A stretch of 64,000 bases of DNA, from assembly GCF_041261205.1 (NCBI RefSeq), contig NZ_JBGCCH010000013.1:124001-188000 (forward strand), written 5' to 3'. Positions 1 to 8,346 of the stretch are shown piece by piece. The stretch is from Catenulispora sp. MAP5-51. GTDB lineage: Bacteria; Actinomycetota; Actinomycetes; Streptomycetales; Catenulisporaceae. A program made the position numbers and the translations under genes. The number at the start of each line of letters is the position of its first letter. Position 1 is the stretch's first letter. The notes under the pieces are model-generated. The model was not told the DNA's origin and searched no databases. It worked only from the letters and a program-made list of their open reading frames with translations.

Positions 1-2
1 CC

Positions 3-398
3 AGGCCCTATCGAGCCGCGGTAGTGCAGGTAGCGACCTCGGACGCGGCGATCCGCGCGGCGCACCACGCCTCGGCGAAGTTCCCCGACGGACAGTTGTA
101 CGCGAACCTCGCCGCGACGCCCGCCACACCCCCGGCCGCAGTCCTCCGCAGGTTCCTGCGATCGCTCCAGGCGGACCGGCCCGCCGAGGCGACGGCCGAC
201 GAACTCGCGGCCGCCTTCCGCAGCGCGCTGGCCGGCCGCCGGATGCTGGTCGTCCTCGTCGGGGCGCGGTCCGAAGCACAGATCAGGCCGTTGATCCCGG
301 CCGAGGCACAGTGTGCGCTGCTGGTGGCGTTCGGGCTCGGGCCCCATCCGGAAACGCCGATGGGGCCCGAGCCCGACCTCACCGGGCAGTACCCCTAG
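3..398 (+). pseudogene. Remnant of an NB-ARC domain from a SARP/AfsR-type regulator
   Basis: The frame is open to the left edge, so the true start is outside the window or lost. The translation carries the recognisable blocks of the NB-ARC ATPase of actinobacterial SARP regulators: the stretch after Walker A (AAHHASAKFPDGQLYANL), the block VLRRFLRSLQ, and the Walker B-like RRMLVVLVGARSEAQIRPLIP. The usual LLDDA after the Walker B strand reads LVGAR, and the P-loop GxxGxGKT is absent from the first codons. It stops abruptly after about 125 residues with no arginine finger or TPR region. I read it as a decayed fragment rather than a working gene; it might also be the tail of a gene truncated by the window edge. 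Confidence 0.5.
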
Positions 399-1216
399 TC
401 CTCCGGCGGCACCGCCATCGTGAACCGCCCGCCGAGGTAGCGGAACTCCGGGTCCGCCGGATCCGGCGCCCCGCCCGCGGCGGCCTCGACCTTCTCGGCG
501 AACACGTCGGAGTCGTCCTGCGGCTCGTACCCCAGACGCCGCGCGGGTTCCAGGTCCCACCAGGCCGTCTTGTTCGCCGAGATCCCGTAGACGATCTCGT
601 AGCCGACTTCCGGCGCGGTCGCCAGGGCGTGGAACAGGCGCGTGGCGTCGGCGGGGCTGAGCCACGTGTCGAGCATCCGGATGCTCTTCGGCTCCTCGAA
701 GCACGAGCCGATGCGGACGCACACCACCTGCATGCCGTGCCGGTCGGCGTAGAACGACCCGATCGCCTCCATGAAGACCTTCGAGACGCCGTAGTACGTG
801 TCCGGCCTGGGCCGCACGTCCACGCCGATCGGCGCGTCGCGGTAGTCCGCGCGCTCGTGGTACCCCACGGCGTGGTTGCTGCTGGCCGTCAGGATCCGCG
901 GCACCCCGGCCCGCACCGCGGCGTCGAACACCTGGTAGGTCCCGTCGATGTTGCTCTTCAGGATCCGCTCGAAGCGGTCCTCGACCGGGATCCCGGCCAG
1001 GTGGATGACGACGTCCACGTCCCGCATCGCCGCGTCCAGCGCCGCCGCGTCGCCGACGTCGCCCACCACCCACTCGGTGGTTCCGGGCTCGTCCGGGGTC
1101 ACCAGGTCGAAGCCGCGCACCTGCCAGCCCAGTTCGGCCAGGCCGGCGCGCAGGAACGTGCCCACCCCGCCGGCCGCGCCGGTCATCAGGATCCTGCCGA
1201 ATTCCGTATCAGACAT
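395..1216 (-). CDS. udh: Uronate dehydrogenase, NAD-dependent (SDR fold)
   Basis: Oxidises glucuronate or galacturonate to the corresponding aldarolactone using NAD, the first step of oxidative uronate breakdown in the cytosol. The 273-residue protein has the extended-SDR nucleotide motif GAAGGVG at residues 13-19, NAG-like HLAG near 72-75, and the catalytic YxxxK as Y142/K146 in YYGVSK, with ASSNHAVG at 111-118 as in known Udh enzymes. It is the last gene of the minus-strand operon; its ATG lies 15 bases after the stop of the ketodeoxyglucarate dehydratase gene. Family recognition is firm; preference between glucuronate and galacturonate cannot be read from sequence. Confidence 0.88.
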   Translation of the reverse strand: MSDTEFGRILMTGAAGGVGTFLRAGLAELGWQVRGFDLVTPDEPGTTEWVVGDVGDAAALDAAMRDVDVVIHLAGIPVEDRFERILKSNIDGTYQVFDAAVRAGVPRILTASSNHAVGYHERADYRDAPIGVDVRPRPDTYYGVSKVFMEAIGSFYADRHGMQVVCVRIGSCFEEPKSIRMLDTWLSPADATRLFHALATAPEVGYEIVYGISANKTAWWDLEPARRLGYEPQDDSDVFAEKVEAAAGGAPDPADPEFRYLGGRFTMAVPPED

Positions 1217-1231
1217 CTGTCATCCCGTTCT

Positions 1232-2212
1232 TCACACCGACGTGTCGAGCCCGTGTTCGGTCAGTACCCGGCGTCCCTCGTTGACCAACTCCTGAAGCCG
1301 TTCCACGTGCTCCGGGGCGGCGTCGGTCAGCGGCGGACGCACGGGGCCGGCGTCCAGGCCGTCCAGCCGCACTCCGGCCTTCACCAAGGCGACAGCGTAA
1401 CCGGGGGCCTTGGCCCGGAGCTCCACCAGCGGCCGGTAGAAGCGGTCCAGCAGCGCGTTGACCAGGCTCGTCCGTCCCGAGCGGTAGCCGTGGTAGAACG
1501 CCAGCGCGACGTCGGGGACGAAGCAGAACGCGGCCGAGGAGTAGTTCGGCACTCCGACGCCGGCGTAGGCCAGCTGGGACATCTCGGCGGTCGGCAGCCC
1601 GTTGAAGTAGTGGAGCTTGCCCTCGCCGTGCCGGTCCCGGACGGCCGAGACGATGCGCTGCATCAGGTCCAGGTCGCCCTTGCCGTCCTTGAACCCGACG
1701 ATGTTCGGGACCTCGGCCAGGTCCGCGACCACCTCGGGGGTGAACGTCACGTTGTCCCGCTGGTAGATGATCAGGTCCAGGTCGGTCGCCTCGGCCACCG
1801 CGGTGTAGTGGTCGCGCAGGCCCGCCGCTCCCCCGGCGACCAGGTACGGCGGCATCACCAGCAGCCCGTCGGCGCCGGCCTCCTTGGCGGCGGAGGAGAA
1901 CGACGCGGCCAGCGCGGCCCCGTACCCGACCGCGGCCACCACCGGCACCCGCCCGGCCGCGACCTCCGCGGCGGCCCGGACGCACTCGGCGTACTCGTCC
2001 ACGTCCAGCGAGTGGAACTCGCCGGTCCCGCAGCAGGCGAACACCGCCGCGGGCCCCGGACGCTCCGGCGCGTCCAGGAAGGCCAGCCGCGAGCGCAGGT
2101 GCTCGCGGTAGACCTCCAAGTCGACCCGGCCGGGAGACCCGGCGGCGGTGCGCGCGAACGGAGTGACGGGGAAGAACAGCAGGCCGTCGAGCCGATCCAC
2201 CAGTGTTTGCAT
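1232..2212 (-). CDS. kdgD: 5-dehydro-4-deoxyglucarate dehydratase
   Basis: Member of the DapA/NAL class I aldolase family that dehydrates and decarboxylates 5-keto-4-deoxyglucarate to 2,5-dioxopentanoate. Visible features in the 326-residue product are the GTGE block at 62-65, the catalytic tyrosine Y150 in IIYQRDN and the Schiff-base lysine K175 in VGFKDGKGD. The frame is open further upstream, but ATG at 2212 is chosen because the protein then begins with the family-typical LDGLLFFPVTPF and sits 8 bases after the permease stop. It works with the adjacent uronate dehydrogenase; the intermediate aldarate dehydratase is not in this window. Confidence 0.88.
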   Translation of the reverse strand: MQTLVDRLDGLLFFPVTPFARTAAGSPGRVDLEVYREHLRSRLAFLDAPERPGPAAVFACCGTGEFHSLDVDEYAECVRAAAEVAAGRVPVVAAVGYGAALAASFSSAAKEAGADGLLVMPPYLVAGGAAGLRDHYTAVAEATDLDLIIYQRDNVTFTPEVVADLAEVPNIVGFKDGKGDLDLMQRIVSAVRDRHGEGKLHYFNGLPTAEMSQLAYAGVGVPNYSSAAFCFVPDVALAFYHGYRSGRTSLVNALLDRFYRPLVELRAKAPGYAVALVKAGVRLDGLDAGPVRPPLTDAAPEHVERLQELVNEGRRVLTEHGLDTSV

Positions 2213-2220
2213 CAGTACCC

Positions 2221-3069
2221 TTATCCCTTGAGCGATCCGCTGAGCAGGCCGCGTTCGAACAGTCTCTGCAAGGCCAGATAGACCAGCACGCCGGGCACCG
2301 CGAGGATCAGCACGGCCGCCAGCCGTACCCCCTCGCCCTGTTCCTGCGAGGCCTGCAGGCTGGTGACGACGACGGTCAGGGTGTCCATCTTCGGACTCTG
2401 CGACACCAGAAGGGGCAGCAGGTACTGGTCCCAGATCATCAGGAACCCGAACACCGCGCACGTGCCCAGGGCCGGCCGGCACACCGGCAGCACGATGCGC
2501 CAGAAGATGCGGAAGTCGCCTGCGCCGTCGATCCGGGCGGCTTCTTCCAGCTCCAGCGGGACCCGCTTCATGAAGCCGGTGAGCACGTACACCGGGAGCG
2601 CCCAGCCGACCAGCGGCAGGATCAGGCCGCCGTAGGAGTTGACCAGCGTCCCGCCGGTGAAGGGCTGGTGGATCTTGCCGAGCACCTGGAACAGCGGGAC
2701 CGCGATCACCTCCTCGGGCATCATCATGGTGGCCAGGATCGCCAGCATCACCACTCCGGCGCCCTTGAAGCGCTTGCGGGCCAGGGCATAGGCGGCCAGC
2801 GAGGACACCGTCAGCTGCAGGGTCAGCCCGACCGCGACCACGATCAGCGAGTTCAGCAGGCCGCGCGCCACACCGAGGTGCCAGGCCTGGGAGATGTTGG
2901 CGCCGGTGAGCCCGTGCGGGACGTTCATCATCGCGCCGAGCCGGGCCTGCCGCTGGGAGAACACGGTCGCGACCACGGTCCACAGCGGATAGACGAACAC
3001 GAACACGACCAGCGCGTAGAGCAGCCAGACGCCGGCCTTGGTACGGATCCCCATGCCACGGATTCTCAT
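2221..3069 (-). CDS. Sugar ABC transporter permease (MalG type)
   Basis: Inner-membrane subunit of a carbohydrate importer (CUT1 class). The 282-residue protein has about six membrane segments, starting with one at residues 12-38, and the cytoplasmic EAA loop that docks the ATPase is clear (EEAARIDGAGDFRIFWRIVLP, about 173-193). Its ATG overlaps the stop of the preceding permease by four bases (ATGA), so the two are translationally coupled. It is the third gene in the order binding protein, MalF-like, MalG-like, dehydratase, uronate dehydrogenase, which points to a uronate or oligouronide as cargo. No ATPase gene is present in the operon, so a shared MsmK-like ATPase elsewhere is likely. Confidence 0.9.
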   Translation of the reverse strand: MRIRGMGIRTKAGVWLLYALVVFVFVYPLWTVVATVFSQRQARLGAMMNVPHGLTGANISQAWHLGVARGLLNSLIVVAVGLTLQLTVSSLAAYALARKRFKGAGVVMLAILATMMMPEEVIAVPLFQVLGKIHQPFTGGTLVNSYGGLILPLVGWALPVYVLTGFMKRVPLELEEAARIDGAGDFRIFWRIVLPVCRPALGTCAVFGFLMIWDQYLLPLLVSQSPKMDTLTVVVTSLQASQEQGEGVRLAAVLILAVPGVLVYLALQRLFERGLLSGSLKG

Positions 3070-3935
3070 CGCTCAGCACGCCTCCGCCACAGCAGCATCA
3101 GACACGTCAGCGCCATCGTGACCACGAGCAGCGCGGTGCCGATCGCGGCGGCGTACCCGGTGTCGTTGTTCTGGCTGAACTGCCGGTAGAGAAAGGTCAC
3201 CACGGATTCCGACGAGCCCGCCGGGCCGCCGTTGGTCGAGACCCAGATGTCGGTGAAGACCCGCAGACCCCTGATGATCCCGAGCACCAGCACGATCGTG
3301 GTGATCGGCCGCAGCGCCGGCAGCGTCACGAAGCGCAGCCGCTGCCACCAGCCCGCCCCGTCGATCTGGCACGCCTCGTACATCTCGCGGTCGACCGACG
3401 CCAGGCCGGCGACGAAGATGACCATGTCATAGGGCGCGTTCTTCCAGATCTGCATCAGGATCACCGATGCCAGCGCCGAATGCGGGCTGTTGAAGAACGG
3501 TTCCGGGCCCAGGCCGACCTTGCCCAGCAACGAGTTCACCGAGCCGTAGGGCGAGGGGTACAGCAGCGTCGTCCACAGCTCGGCCGCGGCGACCATGGCG
3601 ATCACCGTCGGCAGGAACACCGCGGTCCGCAGGATCCTGACATGCCGGGCCGGGCCCTGGAGCAGCACCGCCAGCCAGAAGCCGACGAAGATCGAGCCGG
3701 AGACGGCGAACGCGGCGTCGAGAAGGGTGTGCACGACGGCCGAGCGCAGGTCCGGGTCGGAGAAGAGCTTGGAGTAGTTCGCCGTGCCGACGTACTGGTT
3801 CCCCAGGTACGGCCGGACGTGGAAGAAGCTCAGGTAGACGCCCCACACCGTCGGCCACACCTTGAACACGCCGATGAACAGCAGCAGGGGTGCCAGGTAG
3901 AGCCAGGGCCCTATTCGGATTCGGCGTGCCGTCAT
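3066..3935 (-). CDS. Sugar ABC transporter permease (MalF type)
   Basis: Second membrane subunit of the CUT1 importer, 289 residues. The N-terminus WLYLAPLLLFIGVFKVWPTV is the standard first helix and NTERM box of MalF/UgpA-like permeases; the EAA loop appears as YEACQIDGAGWWQRLRFVTLP around residues 189-209. ATG at 3935 is chosen because it overlaps the stop of the solute-binding protein by four bases (ATGA at 3932-3935); longer in-frame extensions run through that gene and are spurious. It should pair with the next permease to form the channel. Substrate is inferred from the downstream uronate enzymes, not from this sequence. Confidence 0.9.
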   Translation of the reverse strand: MTARRIRIGPWLYLAPLLLFIGVFKVWPTVWGVYLSFFHVRPYLGNQYVGTANYSKLFSDPDLRSAVVHTLLDAAFAVSGSIFVGFWLAVLLQGPARHVRILRTAVFLPTVIAMVAAAELWTTLLYPSPYGSVNSLLGKVGLGPEPFFNSPHSALASVILMQIWKNAPYDMVIFVAGLASVDREMYEACQIDGAGWWQRLRFVTLPALRPITTIVLVLGIIRGLRVFTDIWVSTNGGPAGSSESVVTFLYRQFSQNNDTGYAAAIGTALLVVTMALTCLMLLWRRRAER

Positions 3936-5287
3936 CCGACGCCCTGCTGCTTCAGGAGCGAGGAGACGTCGGAGTTCATGGAGTTCAGCGCGCTCTGCAC
4001 GTCCCCGCAGGAGGACAGCAGCTTGTTGAGGTCGTCCGACATCTTCTGCCGCAGCTGCGTCCAGTTCGGGGCGTTGTCGTACTCGTAGTGGCCCGAGGTG
4101 CTGTAGACCTGCTGCGCCAGCTGCCAGCGCGGGTCGTTCCCGTGCACGGCGGCCGGGTCGACGGTCTTGTTCACCGGCAGCCGGACGACGGTCGCGGACG
4201 GGATCGCGGTCATGCCGAGCTTCTGCGCGTCGGGGCTGACCATGAACTCCTCGAGCTTGGTCACCTCGTCCTGCTTGCTGTCGGCCATGGTGAAGATGTC
4301 GGTGCCCTCCGCGAGCGTCCCGGCGGTGCCGTCGGGGCCGGTCGGCGGGGCGACCACGATGTACTTGCCCTTGACCGCGGTGGCGTCCATCGTCGCGTAG
4401 GCGTAGGGGCCGGTCAGGTACATGCCGGCCACGCCGGTCTGGAACGCCTTGTTCGTCGCGGTGGTGTCGTCCCCGAGCGCCGAGGGCTGCACGTCCTTGT
4501 TCTTGCAGACCTGGTCCTCCAGGAACTGCGCCGAGGACACGGCCTGCGGGGTGTTCAGGGTCGCGGTGAACTTGCCGCCGCCGGGCTTGAGGAAGTCGCC
4601 GCCCGCGGAGTACAGGAACGAGGACCAGAACCACGAGGTGTAGCCGCGCGAGGTGGAGCCGGGGACGGCCAGGCCGTAGGTGTCGGGCTTGCCGTCGCCG
4701 TCCGGGTCCTGCGTGGTGAAGGCCTGGGCGACCTTGGCCATGTCGTCCCAGGTCTTGGGCGCCTGCAGGCCCAGCTTGTCCAGCCAGTCCTTGCGGATCA
4801 GCAGCACGTTCGCCTGCGCGGAGAACGGAACCGCGTAGACCTGCCCCTTCAGGTCGGTGGCCGAAGTCCACGCCTGGTCGGTGAGCTGGTCGGCGCCGGT
4901 GAACGTGGTCTTGTCGATCGGCAGGACGATGCCCTGGGAGACGAAGTCGCCCATCTGCGCGGCGTCGTCGACGACCATATCGGGAAGCTGGTGCGCGGAG
5001 GCCGCGGCGGTGAGCGCCGTCTCGAAGTCGGTGAGCGTGGCCTTGCCGATGGAGACCTTGATGCCGGTCTGCGCGGTGAAGGCGTCGAAGATCTTCTGGT
5101 ACGCCTTCGGCGAGTCGCCGGAGCCGCGGATCCAGACGTTGAGGGTGCCGGTGGCGGCGGCGTTCTTGGAGGTGGCCGCGCCGGAGGAGCTGCTGGAGCC
5201 GCCGCACGCGGCACCGGATATCGCAACGCCGGCGGTGACGGCCGCGGCGCACAGGGATCTCGCTGTTCGGGATGTCACGGTTCGCAT
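3932..5287 (-). CDS. Extracellular sugar-binding lipoprotein of the ABC importer
   Basis: Cluster B-type solute-binding protein, 451 residues. It has an N-terminal signal peptide with lipobox ISGAAC (cysteine at residue 28), then a serine-rich spacer and a typical maltose-binding-like fold (TLNVWIRGSGDSPKAYQKIFDAFTAQ near 48-73). It would be tethered outside the membrane and hand a uronate or oligosaccharide to the two coupled permeases. It is the first gene of the five-gene operon; the 155-base upstream gap holds an AT-richer stretch with TATGAAC at 5319-5325, similar to a half-site at the IclR operator near 7343. Confidence 0.9.
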   Translation of the reverse strand: MRTVTSRTARSLCAAAVTAGVAISGAACGGSSSSSGAATSKNAAATGTLNVWIRGSGDSPKAYQKIFDAFTAQTGIKVSIGKATLTDFETALTAAASAHQLPDMVVDDAAQMGDFVSQGIVLPIDKTTFTGADQLTDQAWTSATDLKGQVYAVPFSAQANVLLIRKDWLDKLGLQAPKTWDDMAKVAQAFTTQDPDGDGKPDTYGLAVPGSTSRGYTSWFWSSFLYSAGGDFLKPGGGKFTATLNTPQAVSSAQFLEDQVCKNKDVQPSALGDDTTATNKAFQTGVAGMYLTGPYAYATMDATAVKGKYIVVAPPTGPDGTAGTLAEGTDIFTMADSKQDEVTKLEEFMVSPDAQKLGMTAIPSATVVRLPVNKTVDPAAVHGNDPRWQLAQQVYSTSGHYEYDNAPNWTQLRQKMSDDLNKLLSSCGDVQSALNSMNSDVSSLLKQQGVG

Positions 5288-5393
5288 GGGGCCCTCGGCT
5301 TCAACGGGGATTCATGGATATGAACGAAATACAGGAGGGTGAACGGGCTCAGATGCTGGAAAGGTAGTGAAGAACGTCCGAGCGGTCAAGAGG

Positions 5394-5417
5394 AAGGGGC
5401 CCCCGAAGGAGCCCCTT
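5394..5417 (-). terminator. Terminator hairpin of the CBM2-protein gene
   Basis: Inverted repeat AAGGGGC (5394-5400) and GCCCCTT (5411-5417) around a 10-base loop, 26 bases beyond the stop of the CBM2 gene. Read on the minus strand the second arm is followed by CCTCTT, a weak pyrimidine tail. Confidence 0.6.
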
Positions 5418-5442
5418 TGAGATGCCTGAGATGTCGCGCCGG

Positions 5443-7296
5443 TCAGCCGGCCGGTGCGCCCGCGACGGTGTAGGCGTCCCAGTCGTACAGGAAGCCCTTG
5501 TCGTTCGGACCGTCGCCGGACGGATCGCCGTGGTCGTCGACCAGCAGCAGGTCCTGGTTGAGGGCCTGGCCGACGTAGCCGTGGTCGAGCTTGTACTTCA
5601 GGTCCAGCGTGCCGATGTGGTACGCCGTCTCGGTGCTCGCCGCAGACGCGTTGAAGTTCCCGAGCACCTCCATCGCCACCCGCGCGCCGGTGACGTTCAT
5701 CCAGCCCTCGAACACGTAGAGTGCCGAGCTGCGCAGCCCTGAGGAGTCGGTGCTGTTGAACTCGTGGCCCATGCAGCACTGGCCGTCGTACGGACTCGTG
5801 GTGTTGTCCGCGATGTGCGCCGGGCTCACCGTGCTGGCCGCGGTCTTGTCGAAGGTGTTGCCGGCGATGGTGCCCCAGATGCCCATCAGGTCGCTGGAGC
5901 CGTGGCCGGCGTAGACGAACGGCCGCGCGATGGCGGAGTTCCCGCCGCTGCCGACCGCCGCGAAGCACTGGCCGGCGCTGGTGAGGCCGGCCGCGTTCAG
6001 CTGCGCGGTGAAGGTCGCGTCGTTGAAGGAGCTGAGCATGCCGTCCCACGTCGAGGCTCCGAAGTACTGGATCGCCGCGATCTCGGTGTCGACGCCGCCG
6101 TCGCGGTAGTTCGGGTTGTTGGTCTTGGCGAAGTTGCCGTAGCCGCAGATCCCGGAGTCGAAGTTGTTGGCGTCGTTGTAGGCGTAGTTGCTGCCGTAGC
6201 CCATGGCGGCCTCCACCAGCGAGACCTTGTTCTGCTCGGCGGAGGACAGCTGGCTCCACGCCGGGCCGTCGTTCTTCAGCAGCAGCAAGGCCTGCGCGAC
6301 CGGCGCCTGGCCCCACATCTCCAGACCGCCGTCCGCGTCCGGCTCGTGGCCGCCCGCGATGAGGCTCCGGATCTGGGCGAGCAGCGCGCTCTGGACGCCG
6401 GTGCCGTTGGTGGCCTTGGAGCCCGGGGCGGCCTTGTCGACGAGAGCGAGGTAGTACAGCACCTTCGCCTCGGCGATGTTGGACGGGCCGGTCCCCGGCC
6501 GCGGGACGCCCGAGGTGGGCGCGGCCCAGGCGAAGGGCTTCGCGGCGACCGCGCTGTCGATCAGCAACTGGGTGAACGCGCCGCCGCCTCCGCCCCCGGT
6601 GGTGCCGGTGGTGGCGGTGACCGGCGAACTGGCCGAGGAGGCGACCCCGGCGGCGTCGACCGCTTCGACCGTGTAGGTGTGGGTGCTGGCGGCGGCCAGA
6701 CCGCCGACGGTCGCGGAGGTCGCGGTCGGCGACGCGACGACCGCCGAGCCCTCCAGCACCCGGTAGGACACCGCCGGATCGCTGTCGTCGGTCTCGGTCC
6801 AGGCCAGCGAGATGCTCGAGGCCGTGGTGCCGCTGACGGCCAGGCCGGTGGGCGTGGCAGGGCTCGTACTCCCCCCACCGCCGCCGGGGGCGACGGTGAC
6901 GTTGGTCGGGGCTATGTAGTGCCCCGCATTCTCGGTGCCCTTGAAGTGCACCAGCACGCTCGCGCCCGGGGCGAGCGTGGCTGCGGTGCCGGTGGCGGTG
7001 AGCGTGTAGTGCGTTCCGGACGAGGCGTAGGTGACGCCGGTGGAGGAGGTCACGGCCTCGCTGGAATCCAGGTCGAACTGGATGTTCCAGCCGGTGACCG
7101 TGCTGCCGCCGGTGTTCTTCACGGTGGCCCCGTCGCTGAACCCGGCACCCCAGTCCGAGTAGTTCACGACCGAGACCGTGAGGCCCCCGGCCGCCCCCGA
7201 AGCGGCGAAACCGGGTTGATCCATCCCGAACAGGACGAGCCCGAGGCCGATCGCCCCGGCCAGGGCAGCGGTACCCCGTTGTCTTGCGCTGAGCAT
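5443..7296 (-). CDS. Secreted CBM2-FN3 protein with an unassigned catalytic-size C-terminal domain
   Basis: 617-residue secreted protein. A signal peptide (about 1-34) is followed by a family 2 carbohydrate-binding module at roughly 35-140 (WGAGFSDGATVKNTGG, then WNIQFDLDS), a GGGGGS linker, a fibronectin type III domain near 150-240 (SISLAWTETDD, YRVLEGS, YTVEAVDAAG), a second Gly linker, and a C-terminal domain of about 370 residues. That last domain (DGGLEMWGQAP, NNFDSGICGYGNF, NPNYRDGGVDTEIAA, QCCMGHEFNSTD) is not one I can name; by position it should act on a polysaccharide, possibly a uronic-acid polymer. ATG at 7296 is chosen over an ATG 57 bases upstream because it has a good ribosome site (AAGGGAGA) and the upstream extension runs through the operator. 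Confidence 0.8.
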   Translation of the reverse strand: MLSARQRGTAALAGAIGLGLVLFGMDQPGFAASGAAGGLTVSVVNYSDWGAGFSDGATVKNTGGSTVTGWNIQFDLDSSEAVTSSTGVTYASSGTHYTLTATGTAATLAPGASVLVHFKGTENAGHYIAPTNVTVAPGGGGGSTSPATPTGLAVSGTTASSISLAWTETDDSDPAVSYRVLEGSAVVASPTATSATVGGLAAASTHTYTVEAVDAAGVASSASSPVTATTGTTGGGGGGAFTQLLIDSAVAAKPFAWAAPTSGVPRPGTGPSNIAEAKVLYYLALVDKAAPGSKATNGTGVQSALLAQIRSLIAGGHEPDADGGLEMWGQAPVAQALLLLKNDGPAWSQLSSAEQNKVSLVEAAMGYGSNYAYNDANNFDSGICGYGNFAKTNNPNYRDGGVDTEIAAIQYFGASTWDGMLSSFNDATFTAQLNAAGLTSAGQCFAAVGSGGNSAIARPFVYAGHGSSDLMGIWGTIAGNTFDKTAASTVSPAHIADNTTSPYDGQCCMGHEFNSTDSSGLRSSALYVFEGWMNVTGARVAMEVLGNFNASAASTETAYHIGTLDLKYKLDHGYVGQALNQDLLLVDDHGDPSGDGPNDKGFLYDWDAYTVAGAPAG

Positions 7297-7335
7297 TGGC
7301 GGGTCTCCCTTCCGATCCTGTGCGCTCCCTTGATG

Positions 7336-7370
7336 TTTCAGATATGTGAACATTTGTCAGATATCTGAAA
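7336..7370. promoter_or_regulatory. Putative IclR operator between the CBM2 gene and the IclR gene
   Basis: A perfect 10-base inverted repeat, TTTCAGATAT (7336-7345) and ATATCTGAAA (7361-7370), separated by 15 bases. The right half also contains the palindrome CAGATATCTG (7358-7367), and TCAGATAT occurs as a direct repeat at 7338 and 7357. The region is AT-rich and lies between divergent start codons, the usual place for an autoregulated IclR operator. Confidence 0.6.
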
Positions 7371-7421
7371 TCCGCCGCAGACGGTAATGTGGGGTGGGAG
7401 ACCTGTCAACGAAGGAGTCCC

Positions 7422-8270
7422 ATGGCCGACACCGGCATACCGAGCGGACCCGTGATCGGATCCGCCGCCTCGACGAACGACGCGGCCCTCAACGGCGCCG
7501 GCGGCGACTCCGCGGCGGGGGTGAAGTCGGCACGGCGGGCGGTGGAACTGCTGGAGGCCTTCGGCACGAACCATTCCTGGCTCTCGCTGACCGACCTGCA
7601 CCACCACACCGGGTTCCCGCGCTCCTCGCTGCACGGGCTGCTGCGCACCCTGCGCGACGTCGGCTGGATCGAGGCCGACGACGCCGGCACCCGCTTCCGG
7701 CTCGGTGTCAAGGCCCTGATCTGCGGCACCGCCTACCTGGACCGCGACCCGGTGATGCCCTACGCCACCGAGGCCCTGGAACGGCTGCGCGAGCAGATCG
7801 GCTACACCTGCCACTTCGCGCGCCTGAACGGCCCGGACATCGTGTACCTGCAGACCCGCGAGTCGCGCACCTCGGCGCACCTGGTGTCCCGCGTCGGCCG
7901 GACGCTGCCGGCGCACGCCACCGCGCTGGGCAAGGTGCTGCTGGCCGAACTGGCCGACGACGAACTGACGGCGGTGCTGCCCAAGCACCTGGACGCGCTC
8001 ACCGACCTGACCATCACCGACCGCGAGGCACTGCGCTCGGAACTGGCCTTCATCCGCGAGCGCGGCTACTCCACCGAGCGGGGGCAGAGCTCGCCGAACC
8101 TGGCGTGCGTCGCGGCGGTGGTGCCCTACCGGATCCCCGGCACGGACGCGATGAGCTGCTCGATGCCGGACGAACGGGTGACGGACGCCGAGCTTCAGCG
8201 GGTCGGGGCGCTGCTGCGGGATGTGGCCGAGGACCTGAGCCAGCAGCTGCGGCGGGCCGGGATCCGGTAG
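7422..8270 (+). CDS. IclR-family transcriptional regulator
   Basis: 282-residue regulator. Residues about 31-90 form the winged helix-turn-helix (SARRAVELLEAF, LSLTDLHHHTGFPRSSLHGLLRTL), and the rest is the IclR effector-binding domain (RVGRTLPAHATALGKVLLAEL, RGYSTERGQSSPNLACVAAVVPY). ATG at 7422 is preceded by GAAGGAG at 7411-7417; the earlier GTG lacks such a site. It is transcribed away from the CBM2 gene across a palindromic operator, and members of this family often respond to sugar acids and aromatic acids, so it is the likely controller of the CBM2 gene and perhaps the uronate operon. The effector is inferred only from context. Confidence 0.9.
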   Translation: MADTGIPSGPVIGSAASTNDAALNGAGGDSAAGVKSARRAVELLEAFGTNHSWLSLTDLHHHTGFPRSSLHGLLRTLRDVGWIEADDAGTRFRLGVKALICGTAYLDRDPVMPYATEALERLREQIGYTCHFARLNGPDIVYLQTRESRTSAHLVSRVGRTLPAHATALGKVLLAELADDELTAVLPKHLDALTDLTITDREALRSELAFIRERGYSTERGQSSPNLACVAAVVPYRIPGTDAMSCSMPDERVTDAELQRVGALLRDVAEDLSQQLRRAGIR

Positions 8271-8300
8271 CGCGGCTCCGGCCGCCGAGCGTGTCGCATC

Positions 8301-8346
8301 GGGGATGCCACGCGTCGGATTCCGGGGATGCCACGCACCGGATTCC
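8301..8346. repeat. Two tandem copies of a 23-base unit
   Basis: Units at 8301-8323 and 8324-8346 share GGGGATGCCACGC and CGGATTCC and differ at two positions. They sit between the IclR stop and the sugar-porter gene, just upstream of TATGTGAAC at 8368-8376. Confidence 0.7.

Noticed and set aside
311-2281. Long plus-strand open frame of 656 codons over the uronate dehydrogenase and dehydratase genes
   Set aside because: Translation is Arg/His/Val-rich and low in structure, typical of antisense frames in high-GC DNA; the opposite strand encodes clear enzymes.
7391-7404. Possible fourth copy of the 55-base repeat (GGTGGGAGAC)
   Set aside because: Only about 11 bases match and the flanks differ; likely chance.
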